DNA of 64,000 bases from Pelodera strongyloides (Eukaryota; Nematoda; Chromadorea; Rhabditida; Rhabditidae): contig JAANDG010000223.1 in NCBI GenBank assembly GCA_036852015.1, positions 152,176 to 216,175 of the forward strand, given 5' to 3'. How positions within the stretch are numbered: position 1 is the stretch's first letter; every line of letters starts with the position of its first letter. Position numbers and translations under genes: made by a program. Below the pieces are notes generated by a model, which was not told where the DNA came from, searched no databases, and saw only the letters and a program-made list of their open reading frames with translations. Shown piece by piece: positions 13,181 through 25,419 of the stretch.

Positions 13181-13246
13181 TACAACCGAGCCAATATGAT
13201 CTACAAGCGGATCAATATGATCTACAACCAGGTCAATATGATCTAC
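13181..13246. repeat. Short tandem repeat at the furin-like gene stop
   Basis: Four copies of a 22-bp-like unit containing ATATGATCTACAA are spaced regularly. The minus-strand stop codon of the preferred reading frame (13243-13245) falls inside the last unit, so the 3' end of the CDS abuts a tandem array. Confidence 0.6.
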
Positions 13247-13748
13247 ATCTCAACATTTCTCTCCATGGATTCCACGTTCCTTTTGTTTTCTTGCGATTTG
13301 GTCGCTGACCCGGAGGCGCTATGCACATAAGACATGGCTGTCGGCTGCATCGCCGACGCTGGAGCCGGAGTGCGTGAGCGAAGAGCTGAAAGGAATTATC
13401 GATTTTGTTAGCGATGCAAGCGCCATTTGGAATTCATGCAGATGCTATGCAAGAGCTAATAAGACAAATTTATGTATATGATGGATGTTATAACTGCGGG
13501 CAACCATGTAAAACATCCTCCTGGAAAACAAATTTCCCTTTAAACTGATCACTTTTAAGCGTACGCGTCTTCTTCGAGCCACTAACAGACATCGACTTCT
13601 GGGTTCGTTGTGAAAGCTGAAAATGGAGGTTTTCTGGGTTTTTAAAGCAATATTCATTTTGACCAACTTTATGGAAAGCACTCCGAGGTTTCAACTGATC
13701 AAGTTTTCCTGCATTGAGCGAGCTAACCATATACAGCCCAAAGAGAAC

Positions 13749-13780
<32 letters not shown>

Positions 13781-16280
13781 AAGAGAGAGATGGAGAGAGA
13801 GGCAGAGAGAGATGGGGAGAGAGATGGAGAGAGAGAGAGAGAAATAGAGATGGAGAGGGACAGGAATTACTTCAAAACTTACAGTGGATGGCTTCAGATT
13901 CTTCGACTTCATATTTTGCCTCTGTGAATCCACAGTTGAGGGTTTATTCTACAAAATACAATAGCGTTACACATGCGAACCATGCATTTTTCTCTACAGA
14001 ATGAAATTCTTCATTGAAAAAAGGTTAAACAAATACAAGTTGTCTGATTTTAGCGTAAAAAAAAGAACTTCGTTTCCAGTAATTCTAACCTAGGAGAGCC
14101 TTACTATTTCATTTATAGAACTCACCTCCTGTGTATGGGTCGTCGTTGGCTTGCCGCTCTGAAATATTAAAGTCGTACTGTACCTACTTTGGAATGCATA
14201 TGATAGGAATTCCCTATGTATCCTATGCAAAGTGTGTGCCCGTCCGGTAAGCTTCGGGCACACACTTTGCATAGGGTACATAGGAAACGCGTATCATATG
14301 CATTCCAAAGTCCAAAGTGGATACAATACGGCTTTAAACCACCACCATGGTACATATTAAATACCAAGCATCCGAATATGCATGATTTTGTAGATAACGA
14401 CCATAAAAATTAAGAAACAAATCGTAGTAAAAGACTGAATTGGTTCACTCTCATGACCCGGTGTACCGTATATATCATAGGACACATGATCAAAATGCAA
14501 AACCCGTTTTTCTATTTATCAGATGCAACTCACTCCTCCGTGCGTTTCTGACGACGGGGTCTTCTTTACTATTTGTTCTTTCTAAAAAAAATTATTAGGA
14601 TTATCAAGACAAACGAGATTATTTTCGCCAAGAGTTTCGAGTATTATGGAACAACTGGCGTAGGTATGCAGTCTAATTTCTGAGGCGCTGACAGTAATAA
14701 AAATAAACCGTGGCTGTAACAACCACCCAGCCAGAAAACATTGGTTGCCCGATATAAGCTACGCTACCATACAGTAATTCAGTTCATAAAACAATAAATA
14801 GTCACCGAGGCCTGTTTATTCACGTCGATCGATACGTCTACAGTACCCATGGCCGTCCTTTGGTACACTTGCTCATCGTCGCCATTCTGTATAGATGTAA
14901 GGATACACATAATTATTTTTGTATTACATTATTATGATCTACGTCATTTACAATTGAGGGAACTCCGCAGTATGCGGCATACTTATCAAACGTCTGTAAC
15001 ATAGATGAAAATGTTACGAATGGAGATATTAGTTCTTAGGCACTCTTTTATATCCGAAGCGGAACAATGTATTCTAATTGAACTTCCGTAACGTGAGTCC
15101 TAACTCACACTAAAGTTACTCTTATATAATAAGAAGATTGTGTCATTTGGAAATGTGAATAGAGAGTTTGAAAGACTGACAGCATTTCCGATCTGCGAGC
15201 CCCTATTATTTGCCGTGCGTTCAGTTAGCACTGAATTGGTCTGGGTGGGATTGGAAAAGACGAAATCTAAAATAGAACAGTTAGAATAAAGAAGAAAAAC
15301 ACTTCGATTAAAGGGACATGCCCATCAGTAAACCTACATTTACAATTTCTTCTTAATTTTTATTAGGCGGGTTAATTACAATATATGCCAACTAAATTTT
15401 ATCCACATTAATCCTGGGTAACTTTTTCCGACGAGCTCATCATATGTATACCGTTGCATAGTCCTTTCCCTCGTTGTCTATCCGCTCTAGTTGTCTGTTC
15501 TCCATTAAAATAAAATATAACCTTCATCTTCTTCATCAAATTGTGTTGGTTGGAGAATAGCGGCAGAATTCACTCCTTGCTCGTTTTTGTTGCCTCTGAA
15601 TTAGTATTTTTGCAGTTTACAACAATACTGCCCACTGCATCGGCAAGGGACGAAACTTGGATGACACAGCGAAATGTATATTACTAGTTTAGATTATGCC
15701 TATATTTGTAGTCAATTTTCTACATGTACGTAAAAGTGTGAAACATAGCCAATGCACTTCTAAAGACAGGATTTTGTCTTCCAAAACTTAAACATTTTTA
15801 TTTAATTTTACAAGAAACTCGAAATAAAATAACCTCTGTCTGCCAGTCTTTGCCCTCTTTTTCACACGGACACGTTTGCGTTTCACCAGAACCTATTATC
15901 ATTATGGTCATTTTTTAGAAATTTTATCATACGCCTAAATACAATAAGGTCTATAATGGCTTCCACCCTCTGCTACAACATCGTATTCTTGCGATTAGAT
16001 CTTTAGCTACAAACATATGGGAAGATAAGAGCTTCAAATATCTACAGTGTTGCAAAGTTAGTGTTTATTGTATTTAATTGTCTCAAATATAAACGTAAAC
16101 TATTGTTGTCATAAATAACTTCTTAGCTCATCAATAAAAAAAATAAATAAAAAGTTCACTTGATTAATGCCTCCTGCCCCAACCACCTCTCCACCACTTC
16201 CCGCAACAATATCACGCATCTGCTGCATTTCATCCTGCTTCTTTTGCATCAAAACCCTGGAATTGTCATTTTCAAGAGAG

Positions 16281-16324
<44 letters not shown>

Positions 16325-19324
16325 GGAGAGAGGGAGGGGAGAAAGATATCATTATATATAGTATAAGCATAAGTTTCTGTCTTTGATAATAACCAAAAAG
16401 CCGCTCACTCTTCATTCTTCCAATTGAGTATTATAAAATCGTCGTCGGCTCCAGTTTTCTTCGGTATCACCAAGATCACTAAATTGGCAACAGAGCATGA
16501 GAGAACTCGTAGTGCGGGGCGAAAACCAGGCGCCAAATTTTGCGCGGCGGCGCACCACAGGTAACAGGGTGCACGGCGGCATCGCTACGCCTTCGCCAGT
16601 TTCTCGCGAAAGGATACTCAGTAAACACGCGAGACTGGTGAAAGCCTAGCTCTGAAAGACATGTGCGTTACTAATCGTTTTTTTCATCGTGCGTGCAACA
16701 CCAAATTTTCGCTTTGTAGTTGTCAAGGGCGTTACACCATGTTTTAATTACTAGTGTCTTTAGTTTGTTCCAAAAACTTTTACGAAACAATAAGTGGATA
16801 ACCAACCGACACAAACTCCGACTCCGACTAACAAATGTATAAAAAGTAGTATTCCGAGAACTGTGTAGAAAGCCGCATCATGATCGTAAGGACGGACCTA
16901 AGTGAATAAGGTTCCGGTATTTTATTGGCTGAGTGTTCACTCGAGGTAAAGTAAGTAGGATACTTGGTGTCCAAGAGATAACAAAAAAAAACAGGTGCCT
17001 GTCTAAGTAACTGAACTCTACGGATAAAACTGGAAAAAAGGGCTCTCTGATGTAACCCAAACTATATAACAAAGGATACTTATCCACTAGAAAAATACGG
17101 TAAAGTCGTCGTGTCCATAAAAAATAGTTTTACTAAATTAGGTATGGACAAGCTTTGAAACAAACTCGTAAATAATTCTTTCTTTTCCATATTTAGGGAA
17201 TTCAAACAAATTATAACCTTTTCTTCCGGTACTTCCACTATCAATTTGTGAAATAAACACTGTTTCAGTTTCATATTTTTGTGGAAATTTTCCGGAATCT
17301 GCATGCAATCATCATCGGAACCACACTGCAATTGAGACTATTAATTTAAAAAGAAAATTTCAAAATGTCCTGATTTCTTAAATATCAAAATTGGTATTCT
17401 TTTGAAAAATGAAACAAGTCTGTAAAAATAAAAGGAAAAAGGTAGCATAAAATGAAAATTACATCGGGATCGTAGGGATACGTGTGCTTGGGGCATTTCT
17501 TCACGCACGTCTGAAATATGTAAATGGATCAAAATCGTAGTTGGCTATATATTGTTGTTGTGATAAAGGCCCTTCGCATGCAGCAGGGACTCAAATCAAC
17601 AGCTTATTTGTGTGATAAACGTTGAGAACAGTCAACCCTCATGACAATTAGCATAAATAGCATAAATTCAGTTGCCCACGATGCATTTCACAAACCGGCC
17701 GGTATTTCGCTTTAATTAAATAATTGAATAATACTTGCCCCGAATATTCTGTATCCTTTACATTTGAGACAGTGGGACGCGGACGGTCCTGAAGTTTAAT
17801 TATACTTGTTATACATAAATAATCACTCGCACACAAAGGGATTGATTGCTAAAGGGATTGATTCAAAGTTTGCTCAAACAAAAATGCTGGCTTTATTCCT
17901 TTGCAACAATATTCCAAATGCAAAATGTCAAATCTCATTGCTAATCAAATCGGTCATCTGTTTCCGTTTGTATGTTCGTTTCTAACTTCATCCTCGGAAG
18001 CACACTTTTCGATGTATTTTTATAAATAAATAAATAAACAAAATGGAAATATTGTGAGCTTGTATCCAGATTCCAATCCTATACTACCAGCTGACACCGT
18101 GCAAGAAAACACCATAACCGTACGGTAAAAGCACAGAGGTAAGTAAGCCCAGCCAAGACAACAAGAAATGAAAAAAAAAATATAAAATGTTACAAACCGA
18201 CGCATCCAAACTCTGGATCGCATTGACTGTGACAGGGCATACATGCACCGTCATCTTCGAAGTAGACGTTCTTTTCGCTAGAATTACAGTAAACTAGATT
18301 TCGGAGGAATATTCCTGTGCACGAGCAGTATTTTGGAAATAATGATAACCAAAATAAAGTATGTCATCCTCTACTGCCTGCTGACACGGCTTTTAAACTT
18401 TTGCTAAAATCTTCAATTCGCAATAATTGTAAAGAAAACAATGCTTCTTTTTCTAGTTTATCACACATTTTCAGACACCTATTTGATCATATTATATTAT
18501 GTTTCATGTGTGCTTCTTGTATTCATTTGCGTTTTTTTATCGTGTATTATGCCCTGTCCATGTATGCGATTCGCACTTGCGAAAATGACAAATGCCTGTC
18601 CATGTTCGAGTCAATGTAAATGACAAGGTCCGGCAGCGATTTTGCATCTAGTATGGATCAATTTCAAAATAGTACTGATCTATTTGAAATAGTACGGATC
18701 TATTTCAAATAGTACGGATCTGATACACTTTCGTTGTGGGACTATTTCAAATGCGTCATTCGCATGGGTTACGGTAGGCATTTGACATTCATGTAAAATG
18801 GCCTGAACATGGACAGGCATTGGTCATTTTCGCAAGTGCGAATCGCAAACATGGACACGGCATTATCACTCACTCTTTTTTGCAGAAGGTCGTTATTCGC
18901 GGAGTGTTCCAAACCTTGCACGTTATTTCGAACTCAGATGATATCAAAAGTTCCTTGCTAGTCTCGATATTCACGAGTCTATAATAAAACCTTCCAACAA
19001 TAAAATAAGATACAGCCATTATTTCAACGATACTGTCACAGTAGCAAAGTAACCCGTACAAGCTTACTCGGCAGCACCTACTCATACTTGATACGACCTT
19101 TATTATGTGTAATTGTAGAGTTAGTAGGGTCGGCTACATGCCAACGGTGTGTATCATCGAAGCAAAGTACTTAGAAACGTGCGTAACTAAAAGTCACGAT
19201 AAAAGGTCAATAGTGGAGTTACTTGTGAAGAAGTAAATAGTTTGCAGAGAACGTTGCACGTACTCGTGTGGGATGATCGTCCCGTTGCGCGTTCCCTCAC
19301 ATTTCAAACAATTGGTGTTTTTTT

Positions 19325-19381
<57 letters not shown>

Positions 19382-21865
19382 ACACGGGAGACATCGATCA
19401 GAGACAAGGAAAGTACCACTGAAATTGAAATTGGAACTAAAGCGGTGCAATGGCCAAAAGCAACCCGAATGCCATCCACAGGCTAATTAAAATTAAAAAA
19501 AAATAAAATAAAGAGTACCGAGTTATATCAACCGAATCCGCAGAAACGGTGCACCGGGTCCAGAAGCCGAACGAACTGGCCTTTAAAGGGTCAGGCCCAT
19601 TTCAAATGACCCCTATTTCTGATGATTCCATCTGATTCTCCATGTCAAATATAGTAGGATGCAATATTTTTCAAATTTTCAAGCGCAAAATTCACACACT
19701 ATTCAGCAATTTACCGTGGGTAGTCATACCCAACTATCTATCGCAGTTGGCACGCCCATTCGCGCTGTTTGGCCAAAATCGCAATTGCCACGCCCAATAG
19801 AGCATATTGCCCAATTAGCGCGAAGGGGCGTGACAACTGCGATAGAAAGTTGGGTATGACTGGCAATAGTAAATTGATGAATACTGCGTGATTTTTGCGC
19901 TTGAAAATTAGGAAAATATCGTATCCTACTATATTTGACATGTAGAATCAGATGGAATCATCAAAAATAGGGGTCATTTGAAATGGGCCTGACCCTTTAA
20001 ACTTCACGGAGGCCAATTTTCTCGGGAAGCCGATTTATCTCCGCCAGTTTTAGCCAGCTACCAAATTTTACACATTTGGTGGGGTGAAGGGTTTCCTGAC
20101 CGGGATCGAACCAACGACCGGCCGCGGGAACAAGGCGCTTGCCACTGCGCCACAAGCTAATTATGCAGACTAATTATGGACTGGACGCTCTTGGTGTTTC
20201 TGTTTTTATATATTTAGTCGTGTTGATGGCATAATCATAACATGGGTATAATCATAACAACTGTATGCCTCGCACTCGAACTGTATAAAAAAACTACTTA
20301 CCAGCCACAGCCTTTCGGCGACTGCGGTACAGCCTCACACTTCACGCCACTTTGTTTTTTTGTGGCCTGAATCATTTCTTTAATCATAGGCGCTCGGAAC
20401 TCCGTAACAGACGAAACACGTACATTCTCCAGAGCTGCGATCTCTTCTAGATCTCTCTATCTCTCTATTCTCTCTCTCTCTCTCTCTCTCTTCTCCTCCT
20501 TTCTACAACTACTGTTTCTATCTCTTCAAATTCTCCTTCACTTCCCCTCTCGTGTTGGCCCTACTTTTCTCCTTCTTTCTATCATTTTAGCTTATGTTTC
20601 CCTCCCCCCTCTCTCTCTCTCTGTCTCTCTCTCTACATCCTCACACTCTCTGAAAAATTGTTTGTTAACGGACCGAAAAAGGACGGTAAACAAGGAAAGT
20701 TATTAAGTTTAAAAATTTCCATGCTAATTCATACTGTATAACAATATCAAACCACAAGCCCAAGTGCTCGTTTAGATATACTCATTTTTGTGTCAAATGT
20801 CTACGTATTTACAGTATGGGCTAGAGTAAGCGGAGAGACCACTCGAACGAAGAGAGTCATGACTTGCGCTGGGGTGGTCTGAGGCAATTGCGTCCATGAA
20901 AGATAATTGTCCCAGTGCAAGTCTTCTTTCATTTGCTTACTTCCTCTGGCCTATACTGTAAGGTTACGGACTTGAAACAAAAATGTGCATTGCAAGCAAA
21001 TATTTGAGCTTGTGATTTGATTTGGGAACATATTTGACTTTGAATTTTTTACACTGGTTAAGAATAAACTTGTGCATATATATATACACTCAGTATATTT
21101 CACTTATTATTTTCCATAATTTCCTCTTTAATATGTATTCAATAAGCAATTCATTTAATTTCCATTAATTCTTCATATTCAAGATCAATCGAATTTCGAA
21201 AGTACATTCTTAGTTTCACGCAGATGTTTCGACGTTGAGTTAATGACTTTTGTAAAACTACATGTTAGGAAATAGTGAATAATAATAGTCGGCCCGTCTG
21301 GCCCTATTTTAGGGATCAAAATAAAATATCACGAACTATGGAATAGAGACGCTAAAGATAGAGAGTAATTAGGAAATACAATAAATTAGACATATCCAGT
21401 AAATTAGGCCACGCCCCAGTACTTAAAAAATTGCCTTGATACATATGCTTCACGAATAAACCATCTCGACGGTGTAAATTCACATGGTGCACCGGTCCCG
21501 ACTGGCGCGAAATCCCGGACCGACACGACGACAGTAACCCGTGAGGCAACCAGTGGAGTGGAAGGGTCATCATGGACAGTGATGTTCGAGCTGTTTAGAG
21601 GCTGTAAGCGCTGATATCGGGCACACAGTCGACTACGCAAAGCCAAGCTGCACTAGCATATTCTCTTGTCAATCTTTTGGATAAATGCATATTTTTGAAG
21701 GTTTTGGATCTTTTGGATAATGTCTGTCAGTTGTCTATTGAACACCAAATGCTGTTGACTTACGTTGAATTTGGACACCGAAGTACACAGTCGCTACGGG
21801 GAATACCTCCCTGATCCCACTGGAAGAAAAATGTAAGCACCTGTATGATATTGTTATGTAAACCT

Positions 21866-21897
<32 letters not shown>

Positions 21898-24800
21898 CGA
21901 GAGGAGAGGGAGAACTATGGAATAGAGACGCTAAAGATAGAGAGTAATTAGGAAATACAATAAATTAGACATATCCAGTAAATTAGGCCACGCCCCATAA
22001 AACCAGTACTTAAGGCCTCCCCGGCCCATTGAATTTGCCTTGAAACCGATGTAGCCTTGCTTCACGAATAAACCACTTGGACTCGACGGTGTAAATTCAC
22101 AAAACTAACCTTCGTGAAGTGACGAAGTCCTTTGACCATGTCTGTGTGGGCTTTGCTGTTGTCTGTCGGGGATCTCTTTGATCTCGGTATGAGTATACAT
22201 CTCATCGGATATCGCGTATCAGCCGCGTAATCTCTGAAATATCTAGGAAGTAAAAAAATTGCGAAGTGATAGTCGATCTGATCTTCACTTCGTAATGCAC
22301 GGAATACTCCAATGAAACATCATGGACAGTGATGTTACTGTTTAGTTGATACCGAAGCACAGTCGACTACAAACAATTGGTTTCTTAGTTTCTTTGTCAA
22401 TCTTTTGGATAAATGCATATTTTTGAAGGTTTTGGATCTTTTGGATAATGTCTGTCAGTATGTCTATGGAACGATAATGATGTTGACTTACGTTGAATTT
22501 GGACACCGAAGCACACAGTCGCTGCGGGGAATACCTCCCTGATCCCACTGGAAGAAAAATGTATGCACATGTATGATATTTATAAAACTTGAGAGAGAGA
22601 GAGTTAGATAGAGACATAGAGAGAGGGGGGGGGGGTATCAAAATTATGTGTGGAATAATATTTCTTCCCGATAAACCACACAACGCTCCGTTTAACAGTT
22701 TGGGTACAAAATTAGTTGTAAATAAATACCTCATACAAAAAATAATTGGCGCATTCCAAGCAGTTCACTACACCGTTTGCTTCATTATACACACATTTAG
22801 CGCAATCGGGTGGACATTTTATGCACTTGTCATCCTTCCAATAAGTGCCTCTAAATTAAAGTTTAAAAAAATAATAATAATAGTTTATTGTCTCTGAAAA
22901 AAAAATTACGAATTATGTATCACATCAGTAAGTTCCTCACACCGCGAAAACTTCAGAAATCTGATCTGATACGCCTGCACCACGCTGCGCTCCTCGGCCA
23001 GTCTTCGTCAGACTCTCGCCAGATTATCGCGAGTGCACCTTTGTGAGAAAAGCGCCCTTTGGTCTAGTTTTATATCAATTACGCATTTTCTTGCAACTTC
23101 GCATCGCCTTGCTTTCATTGCGCGAAACTTTTGCGCCAGGGTTTCGCCGCGCACCAACCGCGTTTCGTCAGTGTCAGAATTATTCTGCATCCCTAGTGCC
23201 GTGGCTCATAAAGTAGGTATGATCATGTTTGGGTTTCAATAGAATTCCGACTTCTAATTGCACTCACTCTGGACATAAGGGATAGCAATATTGTTGTAAT
23301 CCGACAGTCTCCAAGTAGTAATTGGGCAGACATTCCTCACAACGCTGATTGTCCTAAACTTTTATTTTCATTATATATTACAAGGAACATTATGAATATT
23401 TCAACTGTGCCACGGGACACAACAAATCGGTGAACGATGTCTTAAAGCGATATAACATGCTGTTTTTGAAACGTATGTTGGACAATACCCAATACCTATG
23501 TATTTGCTGAGTAAATGGTTTTATGCTAACCGTAAATGGGTCGAATTGGATTCGATTTTTTTATAATCACATTTATTTGCACATAATGCATATTTATTTA
23601 TTCAACATACTTTTCAAAAACCCGCTGTTATACCGCTTTAAGTGTTAGAGGGGAATGTATTGGAATGTACCGCTTTAAATGTTAGAGTGGAATTACGAAG
23701 TTCAAGAAGTTTATAGAATAATAAACGAACCGAACATTTAGCACATCCCATTGGGCAGTCCTCACAGGAGCCAGTTATATATGAACTATACTGCCTAAAT
23801 AGTACTTTAAGATACAGTTATCGATTTTTCTTCGAGTCGTCTAGCATTATAACTTTCCTACCCATCATACCCCACAGCAACTTACGAGGCCTGCTTATAA
23901 GAGTAAGTGATTTTATCACGCATTCAACGTGAAACTTGGCGACATCGCCGCGCCAAAAATGAGGGTCCGCCACAGCGGTGCCGCGCACTCCGCCCAAGGT
24001 GCGCGGCGGGTGCGCCGGAGTGCGCGAATGGTAAATGGCGCACCTACGGCGGTCTCATTAATTGTAATATAAACTTTACCCTTTGACGCAGTCTTTTTCC
24101 GGTTCACATCCCACTTCTTTTGCCACCATGTTTTCCATACAACCATTCTTGTCACACTTCTAAATTAGACTACCGCTTTAAAATAATTACTAACCAGTTG
24201 CACCTACGCAATTCTTACCAAGCCCTAGGTTTTGCCCCGTTACAGTAGGAAGCGAGATGGGGTCGGCTGCTTATTGGCCGAGACGGATGACACTACTGTA
24301 ACTTTAATTTTGATGAAGTCGACGATATTGATTTCGTTTTCCCAAGTGTTTGAATTAATTTTTTAATCGTTTATTTTTGGCTTCAAAAGTATATTTCACA
24401 TTGCCCAAGGTATTCCACAGAAGAAAGAGAATTTTAAATAAACTAGTTTATGCTTTCGCACTGATTGTGAGTGATTGCGAGTTCACTGGTTACGGTAATT
24501 TGCTGTCAACGCATAAAAATATTAATTAAACATCAAACCACCACCCCCCATTAAGAACAATTACAAGTTTTCTGTTTCACTAAATTCAAACAAGTTACCG
24601 TTGCTCCTGTGCACAAATCACACAAATGAGGGCATTTGTGGCACGCATTCGTCGTAGTATTCAGGTAATGCCCACTGAATTTTTAATTTTATTATATTAA
24701 AAACTTAATTTGTTAAAACACAAAATAGTTAGCTCTACAGCTAACAAAGGATTATTTACAAATAAAGAGCAAATCTTTTATTTTTCTTATGTTCGTCGTT

Positions 24801-25419
24801 AAAAAACTACACACATCTACATTGCACTTGCACATATTATTGATTATTGTATAGTATAATGCGGTAAAGATAAGAGTGATGATGACTAAATAAACTTCCA
24901 AGAAACAATGGGGGCTATTTTATTAATAAAAACTCACATATAGCATTTAGCCGGTTCCTGCGTCCATCCCTTGGCTACCGTAAGCTGAAAGGGGAACAGG
25001 TTTTTTCATTTTTAGCACAACTATTTGTTTACACAAAGTTTCTCTAATTAATATTATAGGTTTTCAGTGTGTAGATATTCATTGTGATGCACACCCTTGT
25101 GGTGTTATTTAATAAATAAACAAATATAAAATAATAATAATAACGAAGCATAAAAAGATACCGGCGTAGTTCGATTTGGTGATTCTTCATGTGCAATGTT
25201 AGCCTCTAGAAAATACAGTAGACAAAAAAACAAAATGAGAGGTAAAAGTCCCCCCATGTCGTAAGATGGAAAGACTAAGAATACCTGTCTTTTTGTGCAC
25301 ATAATGTACTGATTTGCATATTTCCCTATTTCAAAACGCTCATCTACGTTCCCTAATTGTAATAAGTCACTATTAATCCCACCACTTAGAATCAGGAGCA
25401 AAACAAGAATAGTAAACAC
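13243..25419 (-). CDS. Secreted/membrane protein with furin-like cysteine-rich repeats and basic Ser/Thr-rich tail
   Basis: Translation starts with a signal peptide (MFTILVLLLILSGG; exon 25285-25419). Cysteine-rich exons follow: 25162-25203, 24938-24984, 24599-24674 (CHKCPHLCDLCTG), 24080-24159, 23731-23794 (CEDCPMGCAKC), 23268-23353 (CEECLPNYYLE), 22730-22850 (CIKCPPDCAKC), 22492-22547 and its copy 21764-21819 (CVLRCPNST), about 20303-20375, 18915-18990, 18198 to about 18272 (CMPCHSQCDPEFGC), 17735-17788 (GPSASHCLKCKGYRIFG), about 17460-17510 (CVKKCPKHTYPYDP) and 17218-17325. This spacing is that of furin-like repeats in EGF and insulin receptor ectodomains. Later exons are hydrophilic: 16409-16478, 16160-16256, 15834-15892 (VLVKRKRVRVKKRAKTG), 15522-15595, 15181-15266, 14806-14886, 14534-14581, 14126-14158, 13883-13948, about 13535-13622 and the last. 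No kinase motifs are seen. No convincing transmembrane helix was found; a weak candidate is near 17020-17085. Several joins are unresolved, and two adjacent genes cannot be excluded. Confidence 0.7.
13748..13862. repeat. GA-rich microsatellite
   Basis: Imperfect (GA)n with GGAGAG interruptions, in an intron of the furin-like gene. It produces spurious Arg/Glu and Ser/Leu ORFs on the two strands. Similar purine tracts lie at 16280-16342, 21867-21913 and 22590-22634, and a mirror pyrimidine tract at 20455-20640. Confidence 0.85.
14167..14337. mobile_element. TTAA-flanked near-perfect palindromic MITE
   Basis: Flanked by TTAA. The left arm (CTTTGGAATGCATATGATAG through AAGTGTGTGCCCG) is mirrored from CGGGCACACACTTTGC to CATATGCATTCCAAAG, leaving a loop of about 12 bases (TCCGGTAAGCTT). 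It lies in an intron of the furin-like gene. Confidence 0.8.
15118..15137 (-). mobile_element. Possible Helitron 5' end
   Basis: The minus strand reads TCTTCTTATTATATAAGAG after an A, matching the 5' ends of the elements at 29146 and 52532. A GTGAGT-TAGG-ACTCAC hairpin follows close by. No 3' CTRR end was paired with it, so it may be a truncated copy. Confidence 0.35.
16505..16650. repeat. Dispersed GC-rich repeat, copy 2
   Basis: It shares AAATTTTGCGCGGCGG and CTTCGCCAGTTTCTCGCG with the copies at 4016-4200 and 22975-23165. It lies in an intron just upstream (in transcription) of exon 16409-16478. Confidence 0.5.
17655..17715. mobile_element. Half copy of family-1 MITE
   Basis: Only the right end is present: GATGCATTTCACAAACCGGC, then CGGTATTTCGCTTTAA. 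It is 20 bp from exon 17735-17788 of the furin-like gene. Confidence 0.6.
18549..18865. repeat. Foldback element with tandem-repeat loop
   Basis: The left arm (about 18549-18620; CGATTCGCACTTGCGAAAAT, TGCCTGTCCATGTTC) recurs in reverse complement at 18791-18865. The loop carries three copies of a unit around GATCTATTTCAAATAGTAC (18650-18725). It lies in an intron of the furin-like gene. Confidence 0.75.
19319..19380. repeat. Poly-T tract
   Basis: About 60 T with a single C. It may be the A-tail of a minus-strand retroelement. The Lys-rich minus ORFs across it are artefacts. Confidence 0.9.
19515..20160 (-). repeat. tRNA-derived SINE interrupted by a foldback MITE
   Basis: The reverse complement of 20100-20160 gives a tRNA-like head (GTGGCGCAGTGGCAAGCGCC, then GGTCGTTGGTTCGATCCCGG). 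The 19515-19580 side (CCGAATCCGCAGAAACGGTG) matches the flank of the related fragment at 6061-6180. A 418-bp palindromic element splits the unit. Confidence 0.6.
19583..20000. mobile_element. Large TTAA-flanked palindromic element nested in a SINE
   Basis: Both ends are TTAA plus AGGGTCAGGCCCATTTCAAA or its mirror. The arms of about 190 bp are nearly complementary (blocks include CAACTATCTATCGCAGTTGG and CAACTGCGATAGAAAGTTGG). It carries no coding sequence. Confidence 0.85.
21338..22560. repeat. Tandem segmental duplication carrying one exon
   Basis: Two copies of about 0.5-0.65 kb run in order. The block AACTATGGAATAGAGACGCT is at 21338 and 21913. The block CAATCTTTTGGATAAATGCA is near 21669 and 22398. 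Each copy ends with the 56-bp exon encoding CVLRCPNST (21764-21819 and 22492-22547). Indels and a GA tract separate the copies. Confidence 0.85.
22975..23165. repeat. Dispersed GC-rich repeat, copy 3 (inverted)
   Basis: Reverse complement of the family at 4016 and 16505, with GCGCGGCGAAACCCTGGCGC and ATAATCTGGCGAGAGTCTGA. Intronic. A separate GC-rich palindromic block with GTGCGCGGCGGGTGCGCC lies at about 23935-24055. Confidence 0.5.
23442..23641. mobile_element. TTAA-flanked palindromic MITE (family 2)
   Basis: It starts TTAAAGCGATATAACATGC and ends GCTGTTATACCGCTTTAA, with mirrored CAACATAC blocks further in. Longer relative of the element at 297-433. Intronic. Confidence 0.75.

Noticed and set aside
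16878..17087. Hydrophobic minus ORF considered as the missing transmembrane exon
   Set aside because: The hydrophobic run contains prolines and spans a likely donor site; the phase does not join cleanly to neighbouring exons, so it is only mentioned as a weak candidate.
19194..19479. Poly-lysine minus ORFs
   Set aside because: Translation of the poly-T tract.
22342..22734. 130-residue minus ORF
   Set aside because: Runs across a GA tract and the duplicated exon in the wrong frame; the true frame gives the Cys-repeat motif.
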